The notes beneath the pieces are model-generated. The model saw only the letters and a program-made list of their open reading frames with translations. It did no database searches and was not told where the DNA came from. A DNA stretch of 64,000 nt from Tetrahymena thermophila SB210 (lineage: Eukaryota > Ciliophora > Oligohymenophorea > Hymenostomatida > Tetrahymenidae), in NCBI RefSeq assembly GCF_000189635.1, contig NW_002476178.1, positions 372,001-436,000 on the forward strand, given 5' to 3'. Shown here piece by piece: positions 36,655-48,506 of the stretch. The first letter of the stretch is position 1, and every line of letters starts with the position of its first letter. The position numbers and the translations under genes were made by a program.

Positions 36655-37954
36655 AATAATGCCTTCATAATAAATTTACTAAATATGGAAAATTCAAAGC
36701 TAATCTAATTTAAAGAAAAATTGGTCAATAACAAAATTAGTATTGCAAATACTGTGGTTACAATATTATAATATCTATTTAGGCCATATTGTCATTTTTC
36801 AAAATATTTATTAAATTCCATTTATGTATTAACTAATAATAAATATAAAAATTTTTGATTAAAAATATATTTTTTATTTGATTACTAAGTTATATATAAA
36901 TTTTAATTGACAATCTCTAAAGAGATCCAAATCTACAAACTATCCTACCATTACTTATTATTAAATTATTTGTAAATAATAGAGGAAGGATTAATATCAA
37001 TACTCAAATTACTATATATCCTCAAGCATGAGCAAATTATTCTGCTTAATACTCTTTCTATATTAAATTTTTAAGGGATAATTACTAATATCTAGTCTAC
37101 AAATTTCTGTAAATATTATTTTAAGAGCTATAATCATCCTTGACTAATTAATGAAAGATATTTATGTTATGAAATAAACTAGTTCCACTAAAAGTCTTAA
37201 ACGAATTATATACCAGTTTGTGGATAACTCACATTTAATTATAGTAATAAATAAAATTCGACACATCCAAAATTTGTTAGAGAGCTCCACAATTATGAGG
37301 AGATAATGAAAAGACAACACATGTCCTATAGCTATATAATCTGCTTATTAATGGTTAATTTAAATTATCAATGGTTTTAGAGGAAATATTAGTATTTATG
37401 ATTAACAACTTTATATTTGAATTTGAAAAGTGAAAACATATTTAATCATTATTTTTTGTAAAATGAGGTAAATAATCTTTAAATTAAGAGTTTTAAAAGT
37501 AAACTTTTTTGCATAAATATTTATTGATATTAATTTCCCATTTTATAGTCATACAATTACTTACACATTTATCATTACTTTAAAGAAATATTTTACAACA
37601 AAAGTTATATTTTAAACAATAACATGTAGAAGTGTCTAAATCATACCTACTTAGATATTAGCTATTATTTATTTGCACTTAAACAGTATTTATATATTTT
37701 AAAGAGTGAGCTGAAAATAGATTTAAAGCATAGATAATAGCATGACATTCAATCATTTTATTTTTATCATTATAAAAACTTTCTTTACAAACACATCTAT
37801 AATTTTTCATTTCCCATTTCGTATTATCTATACAAGCTAAACAGAAAATGCTACTATTTCTTTGTTTTGTAAAAAAATTATCTTTAAATATAAACAATTT
37901 TTGTGGAATCAAAGTTGTAATTTATTTGCTGAAGAAAAATGGATGATTTCCCAT
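36655..37954 (-). pseudogene. Pseudogene B' of the array family, retaining a 241-codon open frame
   Basis: The frame from ATG 37954 to TGA 37229 stays open for 242 codons. It still shows cysteine-rich remnants (IFCLACIDNTKWEM, CVCKESFYNDKNK, CYCLKYNFCC) and then PHNCGALQQILDVSNF, which matches SPNGGAVQQFMSVQKL of genes A-D just before the first membrane segment. Beyond the TGA, fragments of the membrane region can be followed on to about 36655. The signal peptide and ectodomain exons are missing. It could still make a short protein, but loss of the flanking parts and the TGA inside the first membrane segment argue for a pseudogene. Confidence 0.6.
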
Positions 37955-37999
37955 ATTACTAAAATAATATAATAAAAATTAAACATAATAAGTAATAGT

Positions 38000-39228
38000 A
38001 TTTGCTAATGTACAAATAGATACTAAATAGTAATATTAACTTTTTAATTTTTGTAAATAAATAATTTATTTAAGCTCAAATTATTAACAATATGAATTAT
38101 AGATTATTTTTTAAACTCGTTTAAAGCAAATATTTTTAAACAGCTAATTTAATTTATCTTTCTTTTACTTTACTCTTGATAAACTAAATTTTAAAAATTG
38201 TTTAATACTTTCAACTTTCATAAAGAGTAATATTTATTATTGTAAACATTCAAAAATAATAAAAAAATTTCATAAAAAATAAACAAAATCTAAAAAAGAA
38301 TTTAAGAAAGGCAGGCTTAGAAAGAAATTCCATAAAAAAATAATGCTAAATGCAATAGATTCATGGAAAAACAGATGTCTCTAAATCATAGAAACCTGGA
38401 TAATGTAAGTAAAGATTGATTTAAAGTATCTATATTTACCTATACATATAAATATTCTATCAACGATCAAATTCAAAATAAAATTCAATACGATTATAAA
38501 AAATTTTAAATATCACTGTTGCAACAAAAACAAGACTTTAATTAATAATTTAAAAACATTTTTAAAAACTTGTTTAACCAAGATTTATATTGCTATAAAT
38601 AAATTTTATAATTTTATTTAATTAATTTTGAAATATTATTAATTTATTTGTTAGTAAAAATTGAGTTATCTATGATATTCTTTAAAAAATGATTATAATA
38701 TATTAAGTAAATTCTTTATTTGAATTAAGCACTATTATCACTATTATTAGCTAAAATAAAATATATTTGTTAGTAAATGTATCTTAATCATTTATAAATA
38801 CCTAGAATGTTTTATCACATGCAAACCATAAACTATAATTAGAGTCAGCCTAAATTATTTTTTTTTGGTTAAATTAAATAATAAAAGTTGAATTAAAATA
38901 TTCTATTTACTGCTAGTTTAGTGAAAAATGATATAATTTGGCACAAATTTCTTGAAAAATTATTATTGAGCTAGATTTTTATAAATTCTGTGTAAACTTG
39001 ATGTTAAAAATTTGGTTTTAGTTTTATTGTAATCAAGCAAATATTTTTAAATATAACAAAATAAAACAGTGATATAAATACTACATATTGATATTTGCCT
39101 TACTAAGCAAAAATTATTGGTTATTCATTCGATTTATAAAATTATCATTCTAAATTTGTATTAATTCATTATACCAATGGCCAGCAATATGGCTTTAAAA
39201 AGCAGTAAAATAATTTTTGCTACTATTA
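38000..39228. other. Non-coding spacer at the end of block 1
   Basis: AT-rich without genes. The last ~900 bp (38300-39228) matches 57720-58623 and has no counterpart after A' or C'. It therefore marks the end of the two-gene block. Confidence 0.55.
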
Positions 39229-39237
39229 CTGTAAACT

Positions 39238-39290
39238 CTCATTATCTCAGATTTCGGATATTCGGATTTCCTAAATCTGAAATGAGAAAT
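39238..39290. repeat. Palindromic filler at the junction of the two large duplication blocks
   Basis: Left arm CTCATTATCTCAGATTT and right arm AAATCTGAAATGAG form an imperfect hairpin between the end of block 1 (39228) and the start of block 2 (39291). The sequence is absent from the matching end of block 2 (58623) and from the start of block 1 (20852). Confidence 0.6.
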
Positions 39291-39372
39291 AATTAAATAC
39301 AAAAAAAAATAAGATATAAACCTGAATACCATATTTGAAGAAATACAGTATTCTAAGTGATAAAAATAACTT

Positions 39373-42300
39373 TCAAATTTAACTTTTATTTAAATCATCA
39401 TTTTAAATTTAAAGGTTTTTATCACTTTTTTGTTTATTTTTTTAAAAGCTGATTACAGGTAATTTTATTATTTTTGGATGAGTGTTGTAACTACTTTTTA
39501 GTCTTCCCATGATAATTTAATTAACACTTTTTTAATTGACTTCCATGTCACTTGTATTACTTGATAATTCTGAAATTGATTTTTAATAAAAGTTTTTATT
39601 CTTTGCTTATTAGTTTACTTAGATAGATAAATCCTCTTATTATATTATTTTTCTACTTTTTGAGTTTTCTAATTCAATTAAATTATTTACTTAGTCCTGT
39701 GTTTAATTTTTTACTCTTTTTTTACATAATTTTTGATTTATCGTTTTTAACAAGAATGGTATGTTTAAAATAAGCTTTATTATTAGAATTATAGGACCCA
39801 AAAATAAAATTAAAAATATAAAAATAGTCATAGCTATATTGTATTTATCAATTATTTCTATATCTTTTTGACTAATATTGTTTTATAGAAGCTAATTAAT
39901 ATAAAAACTGAGCAACAGTATTAAAATAAGCACTATCACCCACAGTATTGAATCAACAATTTACTTAATATTATTTAATTTATCTTTTTGAGGTCTAAAA
40001 GCTATCCTAAGGACTAAGATTAAAGTTTCAATGAGAAGCCAAAAGCCTACTTAGAAATAAAATTAGCTATAAAATATTGCAAGGAATGCTGGTATCATTA
40101 TGTTTGATAATATGAGAGTTATGAATTTGAAATTTCTTCTAAAATATGTAGATTTGATGTAATCCTCTAAAAATTACTTATGAACCATTTTCTAAAATTC
40201 TTCATTTTTATTTATTTCTTAAGCAATATTCAATCTATTTTTCTTAGAATTAATTATTTTATAGGTTAAGTAGAAAGCTATTATAATATAAGCAAATATA
40301 ATCACTAAAAATATAATTTAAAATATCTGATTTTTTGTTTATAACCCATATAAATAAAATGACATAATCTGAAGAATTAATGAGAAAGACAAAACTATTA
40401 TAATTGTCTCATGGAGCATAACTGTCAAAATACTTATAACTGTTTTATAATAGTAATAAATCCTCTCTTTAGTTGTAACATTCTAGGTGTAAAATGAAGA
40501 TTCTTTAGAACTACTTTTCAAAAGATTCCCATATTAATTCTCTTTTCTGAAAAAATGTATTAAAAGTAATGGCAAAACTAAAATCCATATTGCTAAAATA
40601 GAAATAATTGGTCCTCCACCATTTTAAACAACACTACTAGTTACTTTTTCTGCTAAAAATTTGTTAGGTATATAATCTTGAAATTACAGTAATCTATAAT
40701 TTTTATATTGACATTCAGTAAAGGCTATACCATTAGTCGTTTAGTTTATAATTTAATTTTGATCTTCTTAAATAAAATAAGAAAATAAATTTATTTTTTT
40801 GAATAAAATTAGAGGACTAGTTCCACTAAGAGTCTTGAATAAGGTATAAATTAGTTGTGGATACACTATGTCTAAAAACAATAAAAAATAAAGCTTTTGC
40901 ACTGAGATAAACTACTAAACTGCTATACCATTAGGAGAAGTTATGGAAAAAATTACTGAGCTTGCTGTTGTGGAACCTATTGCAATATATGCAGCAGATT
41001 AAGTAGTTTATGTTAAAGTTTCTATTGTTTTTTAAGATACATTTGTAGGAAGGGTTTCTTTGGAGCATTAATTATTAGTTAAGTAATGAGAAGTATAGCA
41101 AGATAAGCAGTAGCTGCTATAATCTTTACAAGTTTTACAGTTAGATGAGCATAACTAACACATTTAATTAGTCATATCAAAATAGTATCCATCAGTACAA
41201 TAACAAGTATTTTTACTTTTATCTAAACTCCATCCTGGTGAATCCCTACACGACAAACAATAATTAGGATCATTACTACATGTTTAACAAATATTAGAGC
41301 AATTTTTACAGTTTCTTTAATCTTAACTTAAATGAAATCCACTTGAGCATTCGCACATATTATTAAAAATCTACATAGATGTAGAATTTTTGCAAGAAGT
41401 ACAAAAGTTACTGCTAGTGCATGCTGAGCAAAGAGGAGGGCAAGGTAAGCAATCATTTGAAGAAATATCAAAATAGTATCCATCTTTACATTCACAAATT
41501 TGATTAATTAATAACATTGATGAATAATTTTTACAAGAAGTGCATTAAGTACTACTGTTACATTCAGAACAAAGAGAAGGACAAGCTTAGCATTCTTAAG
41601 AGCTTTAGTCTAAATAATATCCTACTTTACAAGAGCATGAATTATTTACTAGTTACCATGTTTGTGTATTTTTACAAGACTTACAGCGTGTACTAGAACC
41701 TATGCATTTTATACATGGAAAACTACACCTTTTACAATCATTTGAAGTTTAGTCCAAGTAAAATCCATCTTTGCATTCGCATTTTTTATACGGTGTTAAA
41801 TTCCATGAAGTATCATTTTTACAACTTTAGCATTAAAATCCATCTAAAGGGTTGCATGTCAAACAATAATCATTAGTGCAACTACAAATTTTATTTTAGT
41901 TTTCTATATAATTTAATGTACATAAACATGTTCCATTTGCTGCATTAAAGGTTCTAGGTCCTAAAGATTGATTACATGATAGACAAAAGTTATTTGTATT
42001 TTAACATGTTTAGCAACTATAATCACATTACTAGCACTAGCCTGATACTAAAAAATAACCATCTTAACATGATTAACAATTGTTATCATTTGGTCCATTG
42101 CAAGTTTTACAAGAAGAGTGACATATTATACAAATTTAACTGACTCCATCATCATAAAAACCAGGATTACAAAGACATTTATTATTTATGTCTAAACTGG
42201 CTCTGTTACTATTAGATGGACAAGAAGTACAAATAGAAGATCCTAATAAACATTTGCAGTAATAAGGGCAAGGAGTAGTGCTAAAAGTGACAGTCCATAC

Positions 42301-44232
42301 TATTTTAAACAATAAATTAAATAAAAATTGTTTTATTTTTTAAATAAAATTAAATATTTATCATTTTTAAATTACTTTAAATATTATTTTAGTTATCAAC
42401 TGTCATGAAATTTGTTTCCTATTAGAATAATTATAGTAAATATCTAAAACATTGTTTGAATCTATAAATTTATTTTACATCCAAAAAAGAGAAAAGAGTA
42501 AATTAATTAGATATAGTTTAAGATTATCCTAATATGTTTCCATCGAAATTAAAAACTATATTTAATAAATTATATCCATTTAAAATGATTAATTATCTTT
42601 TTAAATTTATTTAAAATTTAAATAGATTATTGATATATGGTAAATCATTGATCATACATTAACACCGACCCAGATTTTTTAAGATAAGTTTTAAATAATG
42701 TGTGTTAATTAATTTAAAAGGGCATTAGTATATGAGAAACAAAAGTAGTCAGTCATTCAGGAAGAAATTAAAAATTAAAAAAGACATTTAAATATTTTAA
42801 CAATTCAAATCAAGTAAACTTTAAAATAAAGAAGAATTATTTATATTTTAAATAAAAATTATTTATTTTTTACCTGTGATAAGATTTTATTAAAGCACCA
42901 TAAAATAGTTAGTTAATCCATAAATATCAACAAAATCATTATTCAAAGTAAATGTTTTATAAAGGTTGAATGCATTACTTGAATAATAAAGCACCAACAT
43001 TTTATATGTTGAACCATATTTAGAAACAGCTCCACATGTATAATTAGCATCTACCTTTAAATAAATAAATTAAGAACTTTCATTAAATTTATACATAAAT
43101 ATTCTTTTTACTCCCATTTTGATAAATTTTATTAGATTAACATTATTTGAAATCTAATATGAGCTTATAGCATAAAAAGTGGTTTATTAAACAGAATGAC
43201 CAGTAGGAATTATGCTTTTATCATAAACTGTTAAATTAATGATAAAAAATTTAAATTAATTAGATAAAATAAATATTTACTAAAAATTGTAGAAGCTCCG
43301 CATGCAGCAAAAACTAAATTAACTGAATCTATCTAAATTTATTTTACATAAATATTTTTATTAAATTTTTTAAAATTATTTACTTGGCTGTACCATAGCC
43401 CTATGACTTAGTTTGTACAGTTGTTAAAGGTTTAATGATTAACATTCTAAAAATAGTCTTTTAAATTAATTATTACTTTTAATGGTTATCTTGATATAAT
43501 AAATTATATTTACTTTTAATTTCCCCATTTGAAAATCCAACCAATATCTAAATTATTTTCCAAAAAATTTTTAACATAAATACAATAAAAAGTCTATTTA
43601 ATTAATTAATAATTGTATACTCCTTCCTGACTTTATACAGAACTGTATACAGATACAGTTTAAGTGTATGTATTGCTACTAGTTGAAAAAAGAGTATTAT
43701 AAAGACTAATTTAATTTGAACCATAATTTAATACTTTTTTTTTTTAAATAAATAATATTTTTATTATCAAAATGATAAGAATAAAGTAATTACATTTTCC
43801 AGATTACTGAGAAATCGATAAAATTAAATTTTGCTTTATTTTAAAAATAAATAAGTTAGTTTATTTATTTTTAACGTATTTTATTTTATTACTGTAGCAG
43901 ATTAATAGAATTAAACACTAATACAATTTCCAGAACTTGAATATGATTTTACATTAGATGCAGTATAAGTGTTAGAAAAAGATAGTGCTTTTTAAATATT
44001 TTAGATTATAAAAATTAACTCAAATATTTATTTTACCCTTGATTACAGACATATTTTATTAGCAAGTAGCTACTACTCCTGCGCTTTTATATGTAGCACT
44101 AATGATTTTATCAGTACTAAAGCTAGTTGATGTTAGAGTATTTGAAGTAAAACTAAAAGATTGACAGTATATGAATATATTTTGTATGATTATAAAAAGT
44201 AAAATCTGTTTTCCTTTTCCTATTTTTTTCAT
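39373..44232 (-). CDS. Gene C: cysteine-rich multi-pass membrane protein, 1251 residues
   Basis: Nine exons: 44037-44232, 43893-43987, 43794-43806, 43621-43733, 43384-43446, 43281-43332, 43112-43227, 42874-43054, 39373-42299. Total 3756 nt, 1252 codons, and no in-frame TGA found. The start MKKIGKGKQ gives a signal peptide; the next part (TSTSFSTDKIISATYKSAGV) is identical to gene A, its closest relative. Cysteine-rich repeats span about 285-693 with a single 95-residue unit, the fewest in the array. The membrane region starts at about residue 743. The complete hydrophilic tail is kept, with an AGA codon where gene A has TGA. The same surface-receptor-like architecture as A, B and D; function unknown. 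Confidence 0.87.
43514..43547 (-). other. Conserved 34-nt candidate poison exon inside gene C intron 4
   Basis: Same length and bounding splice signals as in A, B and D. Against A it differs at five positions (ATT to ATA, GGG to GGA, ATC to ATT, and TCT to AAT). In the frame entering from exon 4, three of these changes are silent. Confidence 0.5.
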
Positions 44233-44269
44233 TCTTATTATCTCTAGATTATCTAAAATATTAATATGA

Positions 44270-44297
44270 TTTTTCAAAAAATAATTAAATTTAATTT
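44270..44297 (-). promoter_or_regulatory. Conserved upstream block of gene C
   Basis: Counterpart of the block before gene A, about 40 nt before the ATG at 44232. Confidence 0.4.
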
Positions 44298-46329
44298 AAG
44301 ATATAGTCATCCAGTTACATTTAACAAAAAGAGAGAGTGCAGTACCCTTAATAGCTAATCATCAGGTTTTGATCAGGGTAACATTAGAGCGAATAAATAT
44401 ATAATTTATTTTTATTGATTATTAAGTAAGCTGTATAAATAAACAAACAGTTTAGGTTAACAAAAATATAATTTATATAAAGAATATTATGTTAATAAAG
44501 AGTTATTTATTTTCTTTATTTATTTTATTTCAATGCATTTTTTTAAATTTATTATAATTTGTAATTTTATTTAGTTTGTTAAGAAAATAAAAATCTCTCA
44601 TTAATAGTTCACTTCTTTATGAAAATAAATTTAATATTTATTCTAAAAAATATAATTTTTGAAAGCAAAACCTTAGTTTAAAAAAGTTTTTGAAAAAATG
44701 ATAATACATGAATAATTATTTTCAATGATTGTAAAATATACAAAAAAAAGTACCTTTTATTTTTCGAATTAGCTAGCCATTATTGATTGGAAAAATTGTC
44801 AGTTCTCTAATAAGTGAAAACAAAAATTCTTTTATAATGGATTCTAAATTAATGACGAATATGTACATATATATTTACATGTAAACTTACTTAATTTTTT
44901 AAATCATATTCTATTAAATTTAGTGGTATATTAATCATAATAAATAAGAATTAAAACTACCAAAGGAATCTATTTTTTCTCCAAAATTAATAAATAAATT
45001 AAAAAGTATTTATAATTAAAATTAAAAATTAATAATAAAAAAAGAGTTATTGTTTTAGACTAATAAATTAAAAAATAAATACATTTTATCATAATAATTT
45101 TTGATTTCTAATATTATTTGTGATATTTGTAATTTCAAATCTGTTCATAATTAAAAAAAAAGATTTTTATCTATTCCTTTTCTTTTTATAATATTTTTTC
45201 TTTGCCTTTTTCATTTTAATCCAAATCATTTTTATACCATAAATTTCTTTTTTTCTTTCTAAATATTGGTTTTTTAAATTTTGTGTGAAGTAAATCTTTT
45301 AGATTTTATATTCTCAAATATTTTTCATTATTTCTAAATTATTGAAAATAATAAGATATTTTTAAAATTATTAAATAGACTAAAAAGATTACTATTTGTA
45401 TTTATTTTTAATAAAATTATTGTTAATTTTTTTATTTTATACTAATTCTAAATATTTATTAAATTAGTCCTTTTCTCCTATTAATGGCCACTAAAAATAA
45501 TCCATCAAAATAAAAAAAAAATACCAAATAAATATAGTTTTACAACTATCTTATATAATCAATGAATAATATCTTTGAAAGTTAAATTTATAATTAGAAT
45601 TATACTAAATAGAAAAACAGATTAAAATTATGTTAACTTTAAAATTTATAAAAATCTAGTGATTAAATTAAAACATAAATATCATCTTTAAAAATTGATT
45701 TTAGTTTTAATAAAATATAAAATTTAATTATTTTCCTGTTTAAAATAATACATTTATTTTATAAATTTTATTCCAGAATATTTACCTTAATATAAAAATT
45801 AATAATTAAATGAAATAAATTTTAAATTAAATAATATTTTTTTAGCACAAAAACTACATTTTATCTTTAAAGATTACATTTAAGATTAAAAAATATAAAA
45901 CTTATTGATTTTCCTGTTAAAATTTGTACTTTTTGTCTTTAAAAATTTTTATCCTAAAATATTTACTATGAAGTTATTAATAATAGTTTTTATATAAATA
46001 AAGGAAGTTTTTTTTTCAAGAATCATAACTGTTATTAATTATATTTATATTATGAATTTTAATATATATCATTTTAATATGTCTAAATGTATTTATTAGC
46101 TTATCTTTTTAGAGGTACTAATATCTATTATTTTAGTTCTTGATTTGTCACTTTTGTAGTTAAATGTTAATTAACTCTCATTTAAGATCTTTTAAAGTTA
46201 AAAGATATCACCTAAAGCATTTACAGAAACCTATATAGCTTTGCTTTTGTTTGTATGTTATTTATTTATTTTAATTAACAACAATAGGGTAGTTTTATTG
46301 AGTTTCTAGTTTTATACTTTTTCTTCCTT
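44298..46329. other. Non-coding spacer upstream of gene C
   Basis: AT-rich, no gene; aligns closely with 26132-27635 and confirms the A-C pairing. Confidence 0.5.
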
Positions 46330-48070
46330 AAAACAGTGCCTGCCTTCATGATAAATTTACTAATTATGGAAAATTCAAAGCTAATCTAATTATTAGAAAT
46401 ATTGAATTCAATAACAAGATTAATATTGCTCTTACTGTTGTTACAATATTATATGATTTATTTAGGTGATATTGTAATTTTTCATATATTTTATTAAATT
46501 TCTTTTATAAAAAACAAATTATTAATATAAGAATAAAATATTACCAATAACAAAGAATCTAAAATCTGCTTTAAACTATTTAGAATATCTTATTATAATT
46601 CTAAGAATTAGATTAAATTATAACTTTAAAAATGAGCTAAATAAGTAAAATCTTTCTTTGATGGAATATAGTTAGAATCAGGGAGTTAAAGAATTTATGA
46701 AAATATTGACCATTTATTTAAAATTTCTTGTTGAAAATAAAGATTCAATTTTATCCTTTATAAATTTTTATTCAATAAAGTGTAAAAAAGCTTATTCTTA
46801 AATTATCTTTTCATATAAAACCTAGGTAAATTTATTTAGCTAAAAAAAAATATTTAATTGTAATCTATTACAAAAGAATAATAGCTATAAATATTATTTT
46901 AATTATTTACATTGTTTATTTTTACATTCCAAAAAGATAAAACTAAACTCTTTAAATGAAAAAGGAAGAATTATCATAATAGTTTCATTCAAAGCACCAA
47001 AAATCTTTTGCAATAAAAATATATTTTTTATTGATTACTAGGTTACATATAAATTGTAATTGACAATCTCTAAAGAGATCCAAAACAACAAACTATCTTG
47101 GTATTACTTATTACTAAATTATTCTATAAATATTAGAGGAAGGATTAATATCAATGCTCAAATTACTATATATCCTCCAATATTAACAGATTATTCTGCT
47201 ATATACTCTTTCTGCATTAAATTTTTAACTGATAAATTATTAATATCTAGTCTATAAATTTATGTATATTTTGTTTTAAGAGCATAATTATCATTGATAA
47301 AGTAATGAAAGATATTTATGTTATGAAATAAAATCAATGGGCTATTTCCACTAAAAGTCTTAAATGAACTATAGACCAGTTGTCGATAACTCACATTTCA
47401 TTACAGTAATAAATAAAATTTTTCACAGTAAATATTTTTTAAACAGCTCCACAATTATGAGAAGTATTTGTAAAGACTACAGAGTTTGGAGTAGTATGTT
47501 CTTTAGCTATATAATCTGCTAATTAAGTGGGTTAATTTGTTTTAGAAGAAATTTTAGTTTTTATGAAAAACAAATTTATATTTGAATTTTGAGTGAAAAC
47601 TATTATTTTTTTAAAAATAAGATAAATAATCTTTAAATTAAGAATTGTAAATGTACCCTTTTTTGCACAGAAATTTATTGATATTAATTTCACATTTTAT
47701 ATTCATTACTACTTTAAAAGAAATATTTTACAACAAAAGTTACATTTTAAACAATAAATTTTAGAAGTGCCTAAATAATACTCACTTAGGTATAAACTAT
47801 TATTTATTTTCATTTAAACATGATTTATAGATTTCAAACATGTGGAGCTGATAATAGGTTTTAAGCATAGATAAAATCATGGAATAAAACCATTTTATGT
47901 TTTATCATTATAATAACTTTCTTTAAAAACACATATAATTTTTAATTTCCCATTTTATATTATCTAAAAAATCTAATCAGAATATGCTACTATTTTGGAA
48001 ATTTTTGCAAATAAATTAGCTTTAAATGTAAAAAATTTTAGAGGAGTCAAAATTATATCTTTTTGTACAT
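46330..48070 (-). pseudogene. Pseudogene C' of the array family
   Basis: On the minus strand the fragments appear in gene order. Cysteine-rich remnants come first (to 48070), then SHNCGAVQKIFTVKNF near 47460, matching SPNGGAVQQFMSVQKL. NIGGYIVI with a TGA and LILPLIF near 47150 matches the GGGPIISILAIWILVLP segment. NIVTTVRAILILLLNSIF near 46430 matches YNIAMTICIFFILFLSPIIL. Frames are interrupted by TGAs and shifts. Exons for the signal peptide and ectodomain are not found. Confidence 0.65.
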
Positions 48071-48506
48071 TTACAAAAACTATTAGTTATTATGTTTAAC
48101 TTTTATTATAATATTTTAATAATATAGGAAATTAGTCATTTTTCTTGCACATATAAATAGTGATCTTCACTTTTTAATTTTTGTAAATAAATAACTAATT
48201 TAAGCTTAAATTATTAACTTCATGAATTATAGATTATTTTTCAAACTCATTTAAAGCAAATATTTTTAAACAATTAATTTCATTTATCTTTCTTTCATTA
48301 TGTTATTGATAAAATAAATTTTAAAAATTGTTAAACACTTTCAACTTTCCTTCCATAAAGAGTAATATCTTTGTAAAAAATAAAAAATAAAATTATTAAA
48401 TTTCATAAAAGAATAAAAAAAATTTTAATAAAATACAAAAAATAAATTTATAAGCCTAAATACCATATTTGAACAATTAAGGTATTCTGAATGATAAAAT
48501 TAATTT

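Larger units (their letters stand above)
20852..39228. repeat. Segmental duplication block 1 (genes A and B with pseudogenes A' and B')
   Basis: About 18.4 kb matching 39291-58623 in the same orientation. A aligns best with C, and B with D, both in coding sequence and in flanks (for example the flanks at 38300-39228 and 57720-58623). Differences include repeat number in exon 9 and a ~1.6 kb deletion in A'. Confidence 0.75.

Noticed and set aside
47060..47257. Plus-strand ORF of 65 codons
   Set aside because: It runs antisense through the decayed membrane region of pseudogene C'.
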